From Balanoglossus misakiensis (lineage: Eukaryota > Hemichordata), in contig JBECUI020000038.1 of the NCBI GenBank assembly GCA_040954595.2, forward strand, positions 1 to 64,000: DNA of 64,000 nt, given 5' to 3'. The first letter of the stretch is position 1; each line of letters opens with the position of its first letter. Below are positions 25,438 through 36,009 of the stretch, in pieces. Below the pieces are notes generated by a model. The model saw only the letters and a program-made list of their open reading frames with translations. It was not told the origin of the DNA and searched no databases. The translations under genes were made by a program, and so were the position numbers.

Positions 25438-25790
25438 GTAAGCTAGATCAGATAAATAGACTTAGTCATAATTTTAAAAATCTCAGATTTGTATAAATCC
25501 TCTTCAAATTTTAGCCCAAATTCGCTTTTTGAACTTCATGTCACATGATCCTGTGTAAACAATGATAACAAAATGGGTTCAGCTTTGATGCAAAACATCT
25601 AGGTTTTCCAACAAACTATGTATATTTTTTAGGATTTTTATTGCAGAAGTTGTCAGAAAAATACAGGCTACACGTGTGTATTTCTTATCAAGGACATTTA
25701 AATTAATGATTAACTTGTAAGAAGATTTTATTTTATATATAATGATTATATTCTAATTAGTATATATTTATCACACACTTAATCTTTCAG

Positions 25791-27925
25791 ATTCCTGTTG
25801 ATGTTGTTAATGTGAAACGCTCTAAATGGGTCCACAAGAACACTGAAGTATGTGCAGATAATAGTGAATCTTTGAAGCTGTCGCGACGTCAACAGTATGA
25901 ACGTAGGTGTGAAACCTTATCAGCAGCCATAAATATTCATGTAGCAACTACAGATGTAAGCCCAGCCAAAGGTATAAATAAACCGAATGTACTACATCCA
26001 CCAAAAGCAGCACTTGATGGTTTGTGGTATACTCTTGTTAATTCTGCCACTCCTGACCAAATGAAAACATTCTTCAGAACCTCTCCCCAAATCAGTAAAA
26101 AAGTAATGCCATCAGTATTTGATAAATACATCAGTAAATTTGAGAAAAGTGAGAACAATTTGGTGAGGAGTGTCAGAACTATGTATGAGGGCGGAGTACT
26201 ATCCAAACGAAAATATAACTGTCTGAGGCAGAGTGAACTTCAGATGTTCTCCAACTTGAAACATCCTAGGAAAGCATTAGAAATTCATTCTGGCTGTAGA
26301 ATACCAAGACTGCTCCCATACACAAAAGTTGTACAGTATGTAAGTAACCTTGACATTGGAAATCTTGAGCCAATTATATCATCTGAAGGCAAACAAGTCG
26401 GCTTAAAAAGAAACCCTGAGGAGTTGCTTATTAAGATTGCCAGTTTATATTTAAATATGGGGGAAACACAGCCTGATATTCTTAACTGGTTCGGTAAACA
26501 GGAGGGCTCATTTCAAATCAGTATAGGTGCTGACGGGGCTCCGTTTGGCAAACATGGACAGGCCACTGCATGGCTAGTTAGTTTCTTGAATGTGACCCAC
26601 CGTGTTGCTAGCCCAGACCACAATTTTCTCCTATTAGGGGCAAACATAAAAGAGGATGACCCCATAATGATTGAATTTGCAATTGCATTGTCAAAAGACC
26701 TTGAGTGTATTGAGAAACGTAAATATAAAGTTGGCAGTCTTGATGTAACTTTTCAGGTGTCACTTTTACCCTTTGATCAGAAGGGATTGGCCAGTGTGTC
26801 TGGAGAACTAAGCAATGCAGCAAAGTATTTCAGCTCATTTGCTAACGTTCCAAAAATGATATTGATTGTATTGGAGCAGAAATTGGCCCAGGTCAGAAGT
26901 GGGATGAATGGAAATATCAGAAAAGAATTAAAGATGCAGAAGCTGTTGAAAAGTTGAAGTCAACTAAGAAAATTAAAACTGGAAAGCCCAAAACAGTGCG
27001 ACCCAAAATCACACAATTTATAGCCAGTCTGAGGTCAAGACAGGAATTTGTACCACCGTTGGGTAGATTTATTGATTGTGCCAAGGCTGAGCCATTGCAT
27101 TTAAAGAACAATGCATGGCAATACTACTTCCAACGATTACTGATTGACGCAGTTGCCCACACTTCGGAAAAGGGTCGTGAAAATGGAGTTAAAATTGAGA
27201 ATCTACCTAACGAGTCATATCTGTACAAATTCCTGTCTGCCCTAAAATATCAAGTAAAAGCTGGAAAGTTGTATAATAAGATTGTAAAATACTTCAATGA
27301 AAATAGTGTCAAGTCAAATGCCAACATTAATGTGGTTTATCGCTTCACTGGTGAGGAGTCTCGCAAACTTGCTTGGCATTTCATAGGATTGGTATTAGCA
27401 TTGAGAAGCGATACAGACAGACCAAAGCGTCGGGCTCAATTAGCTCTCTACACATATACTGGTATCTTGCTTAGAGATATCACTTTGTTATTCTCACGAT
27501 TCAACATAAATGAGGGAGATTTGCTTGTACTTAGGCATAAGTGTCGGTGGTACTTTAATCTACATTCCCTGTTTCTGAATGTCAATAATACTGTGTGGCA
27601 CATTGGTTATGTAGTCCCAAAACACACCACTAGTATCTATAAGCAATTCAGTCTGGGATTAGGCCTAAACACAATGGAAGGCAGAGAGGCAAAGCATCTA
27701 CGCCTGCTAGAATTCAGTGAAAATTCTACACCTCAAAATAGGTGGGCCCTCATATTTCGACACGAATATGTGATGCTTTTTTGGCTGAGGAACAAAAGTC
27801 CAAAAGCTGACAACTATAGAAATGCAAATGTAGGTCAATTTGAGCTTAAAGAAAAAGAAAAATACATTCCCAGTCGATATTATGAGAATGCAGGCTACTG
27901 TATGTGTGGCAATTTAAAAAAATGA
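25791..27925 (+). pseudogene. DDE-type transposase, second exon with one frameshift
   Basis: Acceptor CTTTCAG at 25,790. The frame runs to about 26,857, then shifts at an A-run (CCAAAAATGAT, one base apparently missing). It continues in another frame through 27,925 as a clearly continuous protein of about 700 residues in this exon. Candidate catalytic parts are ISIGADGAPFGKHG (first Asp), a GELSNAAKYFSSF segment and TMEGREAKH (candidate Glu). The C-terminus has YCMCGN and, after a stop, CEIC, suggesting a zinc-binding tail whose last part is in yet another frame. I recall similar proteins in cnidarians as uncharacterised repeats but cannot name the superfamily. The frameshift makes this copy probably inactive. 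Confidence 0.7.
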
Positions 27926-28749
27926 AACAATGACTGCCTGTGAAATATGTGTTGACCCAATTATGGATGACATAAAAAAAGCAGCTGTCACTGGTAAAAT
28001 ATCAAATAAACTCAAGAAACTTATGCTGTGAACAATGATTGAATTTGAAACAGTGGATTGTGTCACTGTGTGCTACTTTAGAATTAAAGGATAACTATAG
28101 TATTAATTACATTACAGAATTATAAAGACTCATCTGTAGTTGAGAGCTGCATTTAATAAAAATGGAGATCACAAATCACATGAATTCACACTTTTTGAAC
28201 TGGAGATGATATGTTTCTTATGGGATTTTGTATATGTGTGCATGTATGGGGACAGGGAAATTGAAACTTATCTTACCACTATTAAGTATTGTGAATAAAC
28301 CCTTAATCGTATAGTGATTGCAGTGCTTTGCAAAATTAAAATGTATGACATACATAAGCTTGATAGAAAAGTTTTACATTTTTCTTGAGGAGTTGTTTAT
28401 TCTGCACCTGCACGAAATTTTAATGAATTTGTGAAAAAATAAAGAATTAAGTCTCATCAAATTCTTGATATTTATAAATTTTGTCATGGAATTAATTGTA
28501 AATATTAATTAAATTTAGACCAGAAATCCTGGTTAACTGTTAGATGAGCAGTTTTGATTGACTTATCAATGTTGATTGTAGGTAACATACATTTTTTTCT
28601 GAAACTAATGAAAAATCTATGTTACAATAATGATGGAAAAAAAGAATTTTACAGTTTAGGAAATTTTGTAAACATTATCTGTTCATTTGTATTGAATGTA
28701 GATAAATAAAGACAAGTGATGAATTTTTGAGTCTTCTAATTTTCCTTTT

Positions 28750-28755
28750 TTTATT
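28750..28755 (-). terminator. Poly(A) signal for the minus-strand accessory gene
   Basis: AATAAA on the minus strand about 130 bp beyond the stop at 28,884. Plus-strand AATAAA motifs near 28,294 and 28,438 could serve the convergent transposase gene. Confidence 0.45.
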
Positions 28756-28883
28756 TGAATATATGTCAATTGTGAGAGGACTGTCTTGACAGACTGATAC
28801 ATCTACACTGAACAACATGTGCCACAGATCAGGAAAAAAATGTTCCTCAGATGGGTTGAATCAGTGTGAAAAATCAATAGGGT

Positions 28884-29534
28884 TCAGTTCTCTGGATGTA
28901 ATGGAATTCCATGTTTGTTCCAGGCACCAAAGCTGAATCTAACAGCAACAGTCTCCCTGTTGATAAAATATTTCACAACACAGGGCTTCTCAGGTGTGAA
29001 TATAACAGCTACCCTCTTTCCACGGACTTTCTTCTCTAGGATATTCTCTGTATGCTGACCGATAGCGCCCTCGTAGCAATAACCTTTCCGTATCACATAC
29101 AATAGCTTCAAGGAACTTGTGAAGGTCAAGGTTATGATAGCCCTGGAGGTCTTCTCGTCGATACCAAAACCGGTCCGAGTAGCAAACTGATGAAAAACAT
29201 CAAATACTTCCCTCGGCATTTGTCGTGTAAAGCTGCTTTGCCATGGTAACCTTAACGACGGGGATGTTGACAGCCGAGCGTAGAAGGTCTTCTGCCAGTA
29301 GGTCATATCACGCTGAAACATGGGAAATACGGCGACGTCACGCCAACGAATCTTGTCCTTTGACAGCTTGTCGTTTCGAAATATGGCCCTTGTTGTCACA
29401 TCCTCAAGTTCATCAAAGAGTGGGTGTATATACAGATTGTCCGACACGCATTTTTTACGTTTAAGCACAGATTTTGCCTCTCGCAATTTGCGTTTTATAA
29501 CTTTCTCGGCATCGATCAACACGGGCGCCGCCAT
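28884..29534 (-). CDS. Second gene of the 5.47-kb transposon, unknown function (216 aa)
   Basis: An intact 216-codon minus-strand frame starts only about 88 bp inside the right end of the element and converges on the transposase gene. The N-terminus is basic (KVIKRKLREAK and KRKKC). The middle has WQKTFYARLS and WQSSFTRQMPREVFDVFHQF; the C-terminus is short and hydrophobic-aromatic. No catalytic motif is evident. The 57-residue segment around residues 80-135 has the look of a DNA-binding helical region, but this is a guess. An AATAAA on the minus strand (28,755-28,750) lies about 130 bp past the stop. Its position in the element suggests an accessory protein expressed from the right terminal repeat. 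Confidence 0.65.
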   Translation of the reverse strand: MAAPVLIDAEKVIKRKLREAKSVLKRKKCVSDNLYIHPLFDELEDVTTRAIFRNDKLSKDKIRWRDVAVFPMFQRDMTYWQKTFYARLSTSPSLRLPWQSSFTRQMPREVFDVFHQFATRTGFGIDEKTSRAIITLTFTSSLKLLYVIRKGYCYEGAIGQHTENILEKKVRGKRVAVIFTPEKPCVVKYFINRETVAVRFSFGAWNKHGIPLHPEN

Positions 29535-29629
29535 CTTGGCAATGCGTTGCTATGGTGAACATGGGAGCTCGCGCTTCGCGGAATACTGCCCAACATAGCT
29601 CTAGTATTTCCCGCAGTGTGTAACAGCTT

Positions 29630-31391
29630 TTCACCAAATTGGACCATTGGCGAATTGAACTCTCTGTACAGGATCCCATCTTTCATGATGAACTTCAACC
29701 TACCTCCATTCCTAGTCACTTTCTCGTCACCCAAAATTGCCTTCTCACGTAGTTTGTCAAGAGTGGAGTCTTCTTCTTGAGCTTGTTGAAGCTTCCCTGG
29801 CATCACCACTTCACCAACAGCTTTAGGTACTTTAAGCTCTCTGATTGGTTTTTGGTTGGCTATCTTCTGGGCTCTGGTCTCCACAGCATTTGCTAAACCT
29901 GGTACCTGTCCAACAGTTGTACACAGTCTACATGTCGGCAATGGTTCCTGCCATGTAGTATCAGGATTCGAAGGGTCAGATACACCATCAATGTTGCCCA
30001 GTATTAAATCATACACATGGTTCATCATGCACAGTGCAGTAACATCACCAACAAAGTAAGGGGTATCAACTTTTATAGAGGCTACAGGTACTCTTCTAAT
30101 AGTCCCATCTATCAGAACACACGTCCTGTACTCACCAGTCAGCTGATTACTTGACACCAGACTTCTTCGAACTACCACGCTACTACACCCACTATCACGC
30201 AAAACGCTAACCAGCTTACCATCGAGCAATCCCTTCATTACCGGCATCTTCTTCACTCCATGGGCACTACAAGCAGCACTCATCACTGGGAGCTTATGAC
30301 CACATGGTAACACGAACTCCTTATTCAGTGTTGCATCTGTTTTATCTATTTCCATTGCTACCACCATACATGCATAACCAGTGTCTAGTCCCCTGGGCTG
30401 TTGACGGTTGCCCCAATGTGTACATTCTTGTTTAGGTGGATAGTTTCTATCTTCTTCAGTTAACAATACCGCCGTCTTATGCATCTTTGGCTTACTTCTA
30501 CAATCTTTTGCCATATGACCACCTTTACCACATACGAAGCACGTACCTTTAAAAACATGGGAACCATTGGTTTTGTTATTAAACTTATTTACTTGATTTG
30601 GATATACAGAAGGCTTGGTATTTGCTGTCGGCTGGCTCCTTGGATTATTCTTGGCATTACTTGGCAGTTTCCACCACCCTCGGGCATCTAAGTATTTTGA
30701 GGCAGTAGATACCATCTCTTGGACATTCTCTGGCCGTCGCTCTCTAATGAACATTGCCATGTCTCTGGAACATACTCCAATAAACTGCTCTCGAAGTAAC
30801 AGATCTGTAAGCCCATTGTACGTCTTTGGAGTACCAGCCAGTTCTACCCATCTGCCCAAATAGTCACCAATACGGTCCATAAACTTTTGAGCACTTTCAT
30901 CATAATGTGGCATACACGAACGGAACTTGTCATGAAAACTCTCCTCACTTAACTGGTAAGCCCTCAATAACTCTGGTTTCAATTCATCATAATTATTTGC
31001 AGACGCTGCAGGCATTTGGTTGTATGTGGATACATCCTTACCTTGTAACAATATGCACTGAGATTCACCCCCAGTCATCTTTTTCCCACTTCTGAGCAGT
31101 GGCGTAGCGCTGAAAACGTTGAAGGTACGCATCCATATCATCAACATCCTCACGAAAACCCTGTAGTCTCGGAGCACGCGCTTTGGCCAAATTATTTTCA
31201 GTAACCTGCTGTTCTGTATTTTCCCCTTTCAATTTTAATTCTTGTAAGTGAATTTGCATTTTCAGTATCTCTCTCTCATGTTCCTCGCGCCGCCTATTAT
31301 CTTCTCTCTGCTCCTCTCTCTCAGTAGCCCTAAGATCCCTCTGTCTAATTTGTTCCTCTCTAACATAATCTTTTAAAGCAGTCCCTTCCAA
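29630..31391 (-). pseudogene. Gmr1-like gag-protease with frameshifts
   Basis: The first frame (31,391-31,065) is a charged coiled-coil-like N-terminus (Arg/Glu-rich, residues 1-65) leading into the gag core start (DDMDAYLQRFQRYA). A frame change near 31,075-31,030 leads into the second frame, which carries the rest of the gag core (YLGRWVELAGTPKTYNGL), a CCHC knuckle (CFVCGKGGHMAKDC) near 30,540-30,500, and a retropepsin-like motif (LRDSGCSSVVV) near 30,190. The linker before integrase is cut by the transposon at 29,628. Domain order gag-protease-integrase matches the fragment at 22,139-24,148. Residues upstream of 31,030 need at least one indel to read through, so the gene is broken. Confidence 0.85.
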
Positions 31392-31710
31392 CCCAAATTT
31401 TCTCCCTATCTTAGATATTCTTTCTGCATATATGCTTTGCTGTATCGCGATTTACAACCCCCAGTTTGACAACCCCTAGCAGTACAGGGCATTCAGCACA
31501 AGTCAACACAGCCAAACGCACGACGCAAACCAACACGGCCCATATTATATAGCAGGAAACCACAAGCGCACATACAGTAACAGTACCAGCCTACAGACCC
31601 AGCACCGTCTTCACAATTTGCAGAATCTCTACCTATCAAAACCATGGTCTCCACTATATGGCAACAATTTATGATAGTATACAAACAAATGCACAACAAA
31701 ACGATAAAAC

Positions 31711-31728
31711 TCCCGGACGAGCCCCCAA
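31711..31728 (-). promoter_or_regulatory. tRNA-Pro-type primer-binding site
   Basis: On the minus strand, TTGGGGGCTCGTCCGGGA lies directly after the putative end of the 5' LTR. It matches the 3' end complement of tRNA-Pro, the site used by many retroelements. It fixes the LTR inner boundary near 31,729 and supports the orientation of the Gmr1-like element. Confidence 0.8.
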
Positions 31729-31729
31729 A

Positions 31730-32404
31730 TGTCAGAGGTGGAGGGCACCCCTCTGATTCCAGGATAAATATTGAGCAGCTCTCAGTGCCAAGGAGTAAAC
31801 ATCCGTGGATAAGGTATGGGGAGAAACTACACAAACCAGTGCGGATACAATAATACAGTTGATTTAATTTAAATCAATTAAATAATATAAAGATAATACT
31901 AGGAATATAATTTTTGTGCACAATATGCACAATATCAAATGTCTCTGTCCTAACCAATTTAGCAGGTACAGGTATGCTGATACAATTGGTCATACAATAC
32001 AATGGGTTACTTAATATATTACATAAATGAATATATTCACAATATCACTATAGTTTATTGTCTATTGCATATTGTCTAAACAATGGTAAGTGTCACTTAG
32101 CTGTATATAACATTCATAGTAAACAATCATGATTCAACCACAATATGGGATGGAGTCCTGTATAGATGAACGATGTAGCGACGATCCACATTACACATAC
32201 AATCTGTGATACACCATGTTTTCTACCACTTGTAGTCCTCCAGTAGTCAAGTAAACACACTGAAGACTGACTTGTTAGATGCAAGTCTTGGGTTAAATGG
32301 CTGAATGAAAAATCAACAAACATTGACTGAAATGTCCACCTTAGCAACTGTTCACAAATGAATACTGACGTTTCTCAATAATAATTATCAGAAATTTGGA
32401 CTAG
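31730..32404 (-). repeat. Probable 5' LTR of the Gmr1-like element (outer edge uncertain)
   Basis: Begins TGTCAGAGGTGG on the plus strand, next to the primer site. Its outer edge cannot be set because no 3' LTR is present for comparison, and a TTAA element is inserted at 32,405. The segment has no coding sequence, and part of the LTR may continue past 33,207. Confidence 0.5.
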
Positions 32405-32408
32405 TTAA

Positions 32409-33203
32409 GATGGGTCCCTAGGATCTTTTTGCCCGTTGCTATGGGCCTTTATAGGACATTACACCCCGATTTGGACTAAGCCGTTTTCAGAGTCTAACAA
32501 GGGGCTGGTAACTAGTTAAAAATACGCACGATTGTGAGCGCGCGCCCCCTGACGCCATTGATATGCAAATTAGTTAGGTCAAATTTCAAAAGCCTAAGGC
32601 TTTTTATTCCGTGACCTCAAAAACGAACTTGATACGTATTCATTAGTTGCTTGAACCAGGGAAGATCGTGACGGATTTTGTTTTCGAATATTATCGTTGT
32701 ATCCTACGATTTCAGCATACCCGTACCACACCTGAAAAAGTCATCGATTTTGGGTGTTTTTGGACGCACTCTTCCACTGGTATCGCTTCTTAGCACGACG
32801 AAAACCGAAAAAACGATCCGTCACACTATGCGGAAGTGCGTTTTCAACAAGCAGGTCAAATTTGGCTGGCCTACGTCGCCTGTGAAAAAAGCCTTAGGGA
32901 TTTTCGTGAACGGTACAAAATCTCTGTGTACAAAACATTGGATTTTTAGCGTTCGATCCAGTTACTGTGGTTACAGGACGCGCACGCTATCGCTGACCGC
33001 TGCTTTGCCGTATTAGCGTGGCGGCCTATGGCCGGGCGGTAGCTGCCGTAAACATACTCAGACAGGGGGTGTGCACACAATCGTGTGTATTTTTAACTAG
33101 TTACAAGCCCCTTGTCGGACGTTCATAACGGTTTCGATCAAAATTGAGTGTAGTGTCCTATAAAGGCCCATAGCAACGAGCAAAAAGATCCTAGGGACCC
33201 ATC
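32409..33203 (+). mobile_element. 795-bp TTAA-flanked non-autonomous transposon, copy 1
   Basis: Starts GATGGGTCCCTAGGATCTTT and ends with the inverse, flanked on both sides by TTAA (32,405-32,408 and 33,204-33,207). The inverted ends extend about 150 bp with mismatches and include TGCTATGGGCCTTTATAGGA. TTAA duplication is typical of piggyBac and Kolobok elements. No transposase is encoded. A 112-codon frame (32,678-33,016) is open here and in copy 2. A copy of the same length lies inverted at 53,536-54,330. Confidence 0.93.
32678..33016 (+). CDS. 112-codon frame conserved in the TTAA element (doubtful)
   Basis: The frame opens MFSNIIVVSYDFSIPVPH and is basic, with no domain that I recognise. 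The copy at 53,723-54,061 keeps the full length with only four replacements, at TLPLV, CVFNK, SPVKK and LSLTA. Openness in two copies is expected if the copies are young, so this is weak evidence for a product. Confidence 0.2.
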   Translation: MFSNIIVVSYDFSIPVPHLKKSSILGVFGRTLPLVSLLSTTKTEKTIRHTMRKCVFNKQVKFGWPTSPVKKALGIFVNGTKSLCTKHWIFSVRSSYCGYRTRTLSLTAALPY

Positions 33204-33207
33204 TTAA

Positions 33208-34040
33208 AGCGTCATGATTACATGTGATATCATGGAAAATTATGCTTTAACTATGACCGTCCTATTACTTACAAATTGTCGAATTTGACATAAATATCCA
33301 TAAAATATAAATTTAAGTTATAGTAAATAAATAAACAAATACATTACTTACACGAGAATTCTTCACCACACTTCATGCTCAGCAATACCGGGTCTATAGG
33401 ATGGTTCCACAGAACTCTGCTTGGAGCAATTTCCAGCCACACCACATACGACCATGCCAGCCACGCCAATCGCCCGACCACACCGGTTTGCACTGAATAA
33501 GCACAATTCTGCTTTCTAGAAGTACTGAATTTACTTCCACTCGAATTGCAGAAACAGTGGTCCTGAGAGCACTAATGCGCGCTACAGCATTACATGGACA
33601 CAGCAAGGTATGGTGCAATATTTCCCCTAGTATTTCTACTCACTGAGCAGGGAGACCCGACTTGTTGCTCCCTTCAAGACCTAAATTGAAGTGTGCTCTC
33701 TTACTACACGAAACTTAGCTAACGAAGCCCTATTCATTAACATGACAATACACGGTGTCACTACACCTGAAATTATGCGGGCACCTGGGTTTCCACTGAC
33801 TCCAGTACTACCTAATTATATGACAAGTTGGGACCGACAGTCGAGACCCATACAGCATTACAATCAACAAATAGTAAAAAAAAATAAAAAAGTAAACAAA
33901 AAACAGGAAAACATTTTAAAAATACAAATAAAATTATGAAACTACTAAAAAAACAAAACAAAAACAAAAACAACACAAAAACACAAAACAACAAGCGAGG
34001 TCAATAAAGATTAACGCTTACAAAGATAGAAAAAGTAAGA
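33208..34040. other. Non-coding DNA with A-rich low-complexity tract
   Basis: No gene is supported. A-rich simple sequence (runs of A with C, T or G interruptions) occupies 33,868-33,995. The 24-bp GTTGGGACCGAC match to 16,109 is at about 33,828. Confidence 0.5.
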
Positions 34041-34238
34041 CTGTTGTGATTATTGCTGGAATAGGCAATGTTTTAATCTACCTGCAAATACTGGTGTGAC
34101 AAAGATTGTCGGCCAGTCAACATCACCAACGATATTAACAATATAAAAATAAATAAAATTTCAACGATTCAACTTCTTTTCTAGCTTCCTATCTGGATAG
34201 TTTGTTTTATTTTACTCTAAAGATCACCTTTCTTCTAG

Positions 34239-34399
34239 GCCACGTGGCAAGAGACGTTTTCAACTTCTACTATCATCGATGCGAGAGTACTATAGTATTC
34301 TCATATACACAGACAAAGGCCACCAAAATAAGAGAATCATTTGGTCAAATGGTAGAGGGCGCAAAAACAGATATTTCAAATGACAAAATTTTCCGATAA
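34239..34399 (+). CDS. Possible 3'-terminal exon of an unknown gene, copy 2
   Basis: Acceptor TTTCTTCTAG precedes a frame of about 53 codons identical to copy 1 except for two replacements near the start (DVFNFYYH against DVINFYYD). It ends at TAA 34,397. It is open upstream through the intron-like sequence to 34,202, which is probably chance. Confidence 0.3.
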
Positions 34400-35506
34400 A
34401 CGTGTTTAATCAAATCAAACTGTGCTCAATGGTATTCTTGCAAAAATTGAATACACATGAAACAAAATACAGCAACTGCCATGAACAACAAGTTTATTCA
34501 TGACAAAATTCAATTTTTTTAATCAGTGATTTCCATTATCAGCTGAAAACTAAAATTAGATTGTCATCTTGAACAGTATAAAATCAGCGAGCAATTAGAC
34601 ATTAAGTACCCAGCATACTAAAATAAAACCATGTAAACATGCACAATTAGATAATCAAAGATTTTTTATTTATTCACCATGATGTTTTTAATTTATGTCA
34701 AATCAAAGTACTTGAAGTTATGGAAGATCAATTAAAATAGAAAACTGTAATTTTAATGGCTCGGTAATGTATCCAATTTCTGCCCAATATATGAAATTTC
34801 CGAGTCAGCAACTGAAGAATTCGTGGGGAAAATATTTACGTGATGTGTAACAGAATTCACTTGGAAGTAAGGAGTTTTTGTAAAATCAACATGCATATTA
34901 CAATTTATTTGTAAAAACTTGATTGGCAATGGAAAATTGGCGTTTAAATATATAGTACTTCAAGATGAACAGATAAAATATAAGTTATTACAGATGTCAT
35001 TTTACGACAACAAGGAATGTTCAATCGTTCTTTAATATCTTTAATGATACCAGGTCAAAGGTCACCTTTGCAAATTCAACCACTGGTACCATAGCCATTT
35101 CAAATGTAGCCAAAAGTGCGCCACCACTTTCTTCAAACATACTGAAACCATCTACAGGTTACTGTAGTCCTATATCTCTTGGCATCCATGGCAGTTTAGC
35201 TAGACATGAGCTGGCAAGGGGTGACCTGCAAGCTTTGAACTCTGGCTTCGGTAATGTCGACTCTGGCTCTGGCATATACTTGCAGGTCCATATGACCTTG
35301 GGGTGAACATGGTCATGAAGAAATAAATAGAATCTGTTTGGTACATTGTCAACTTCATTTTAAACTTTCAAAAAAATAACAATATGGTGAGTAATGTTTT
35401 TGTTGTTTTCAAAGAGACTCACCATACACTTTAGTAAATCAAAGACTTGAAAAAGTTTTGAGGACTATCATTTGTCTGAATCTCGGACCGCGAGGCACAT
35501 ACTACC

Positions 35507-35635
35507 TTAAATAGTTTCACTCGCAGCTTCTTGTGGGCAGTTTCTCCGTGCGTACCTGTACAGACACACCAGGAGACCGATCCCGATGAACAACGACACC
35601 CACATGAAAACATTCAAGCGTCTGGTCACACCCAT
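35507..35635 (-). CDS. Possible 42-residue single-helix membrane peptide, copy 2
   Basis: MGVTRRLNVFMWVSLFIGIG leads a continuous hydrophobic segment of about 17 residues, followed by a short basic and polar tail ending SETI. The basic residues before the helix and the length fit a signal anchor. The in-frame TAA gives 42 residues. Confidence 0.3.
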   Translation of the reverse strand: MGVTRRLNVFMWVSLFIGIGLLVCLYRYARRNCPQEAASETI

Positions 35636-36009
35636 TTCCGTCAAACAAGAACATGAATGAAACTGCGGAGGAAGAGAACGGGAGAGTGCCCATTAACCCT
35701 GTAATGGCCAATCATTTACTGGCACAAGGTTCAGGATGTACGATCACTGGAGTTGAAAATAAGGTCATGGATTTGAAAATCATTTTGAGTTATGAAATTG
35801 AAATACATATTTTTCATTGTGGATTCTCCGACATAAATATTATCAAAATCAATAAGGGTTGGCTTTTTAATTTATGACATATAACGCCATGAATCTAGCC
35901 CATTAATACAAAGGCAATACTTAAACACATTTCGGGGTAGCGTTATGACAACTTGAAGAAAGTATGAATACAAACTTTCTAAAGTAATATTTTAAAGGTT
36001 GGCGTATTG

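Larger units (their letters stand above)
24155..29622 (+). mobile_element. 5.47-kb DNA transposon inserted in the Gmr1-like integrase
   Basis: This segment interrupts a continuous coding path: a protease-to-integrase linker ends at about 29,630 and the integrase resumes at 24,148. ACAGCT flanks it at 24,149-24,154 and 29,623-29,628, a candidate 6-bp target duplication. Removing the insert plus one copy keeps the surrounding frame in register, though two stop codons then lie at the join. The ends share an inverted TGGGCAGTATTTCCG / TTGGGCAGTATTCCG block about 20-30 bp in; the outermost bases match poorly. Inside are a plus-strand transposase gene and a convergent minus-strand gene, both starting near the element ends. 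Superfamily unknown to me. Confidence 0.75.
22139..31730 (-). mobile_element. Degenerate Gmr1-like Gypsy retrotransposon (integrase before RT)
   Basis: A minus-strand Ty3/Gypsy-type element, split by the DNA transposon at 24,155-29,622. Reading 5' to 3' on the minus strand: primer-binding site (31,728-31,711), gag (to about 30,500), protease, integrase zinc-binding domain and core (24,140-23,000), then RT (22,760-22,139). Integrase ahead of RT is the Gmr1-like arrangement, the reverse of ordinary Gypsy. The 3' end is missing: the RT stops in mid-domain at 22,139 and there is no RNase H or 3' LTR. Frameshifts in gag, a frameshift in RT and a changed RT catalytic residue show that it is dead. 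Confidence 0.88.
34041..36009. repeat. Segmental duplication, copy 2
   Basis: Same orientation as 16,443-18,410, with identical edges (CTGTTGTGATTATTGCTGG to GGTTGGCGTATTG) and only scattered differences. It keeps the possible terminal exon (34,239-34,399) and the short membrane ORF (35,507-35,635), the latter with a more hydrophobic helix than copy 1. Confidence 0.9.

Noticed and set aside
31493-31834. 113-codon minus-strand frame near the Gmr1-like 5' end
   Set aside because: It spans the LTR edge and primer-binding site and has no gag features.
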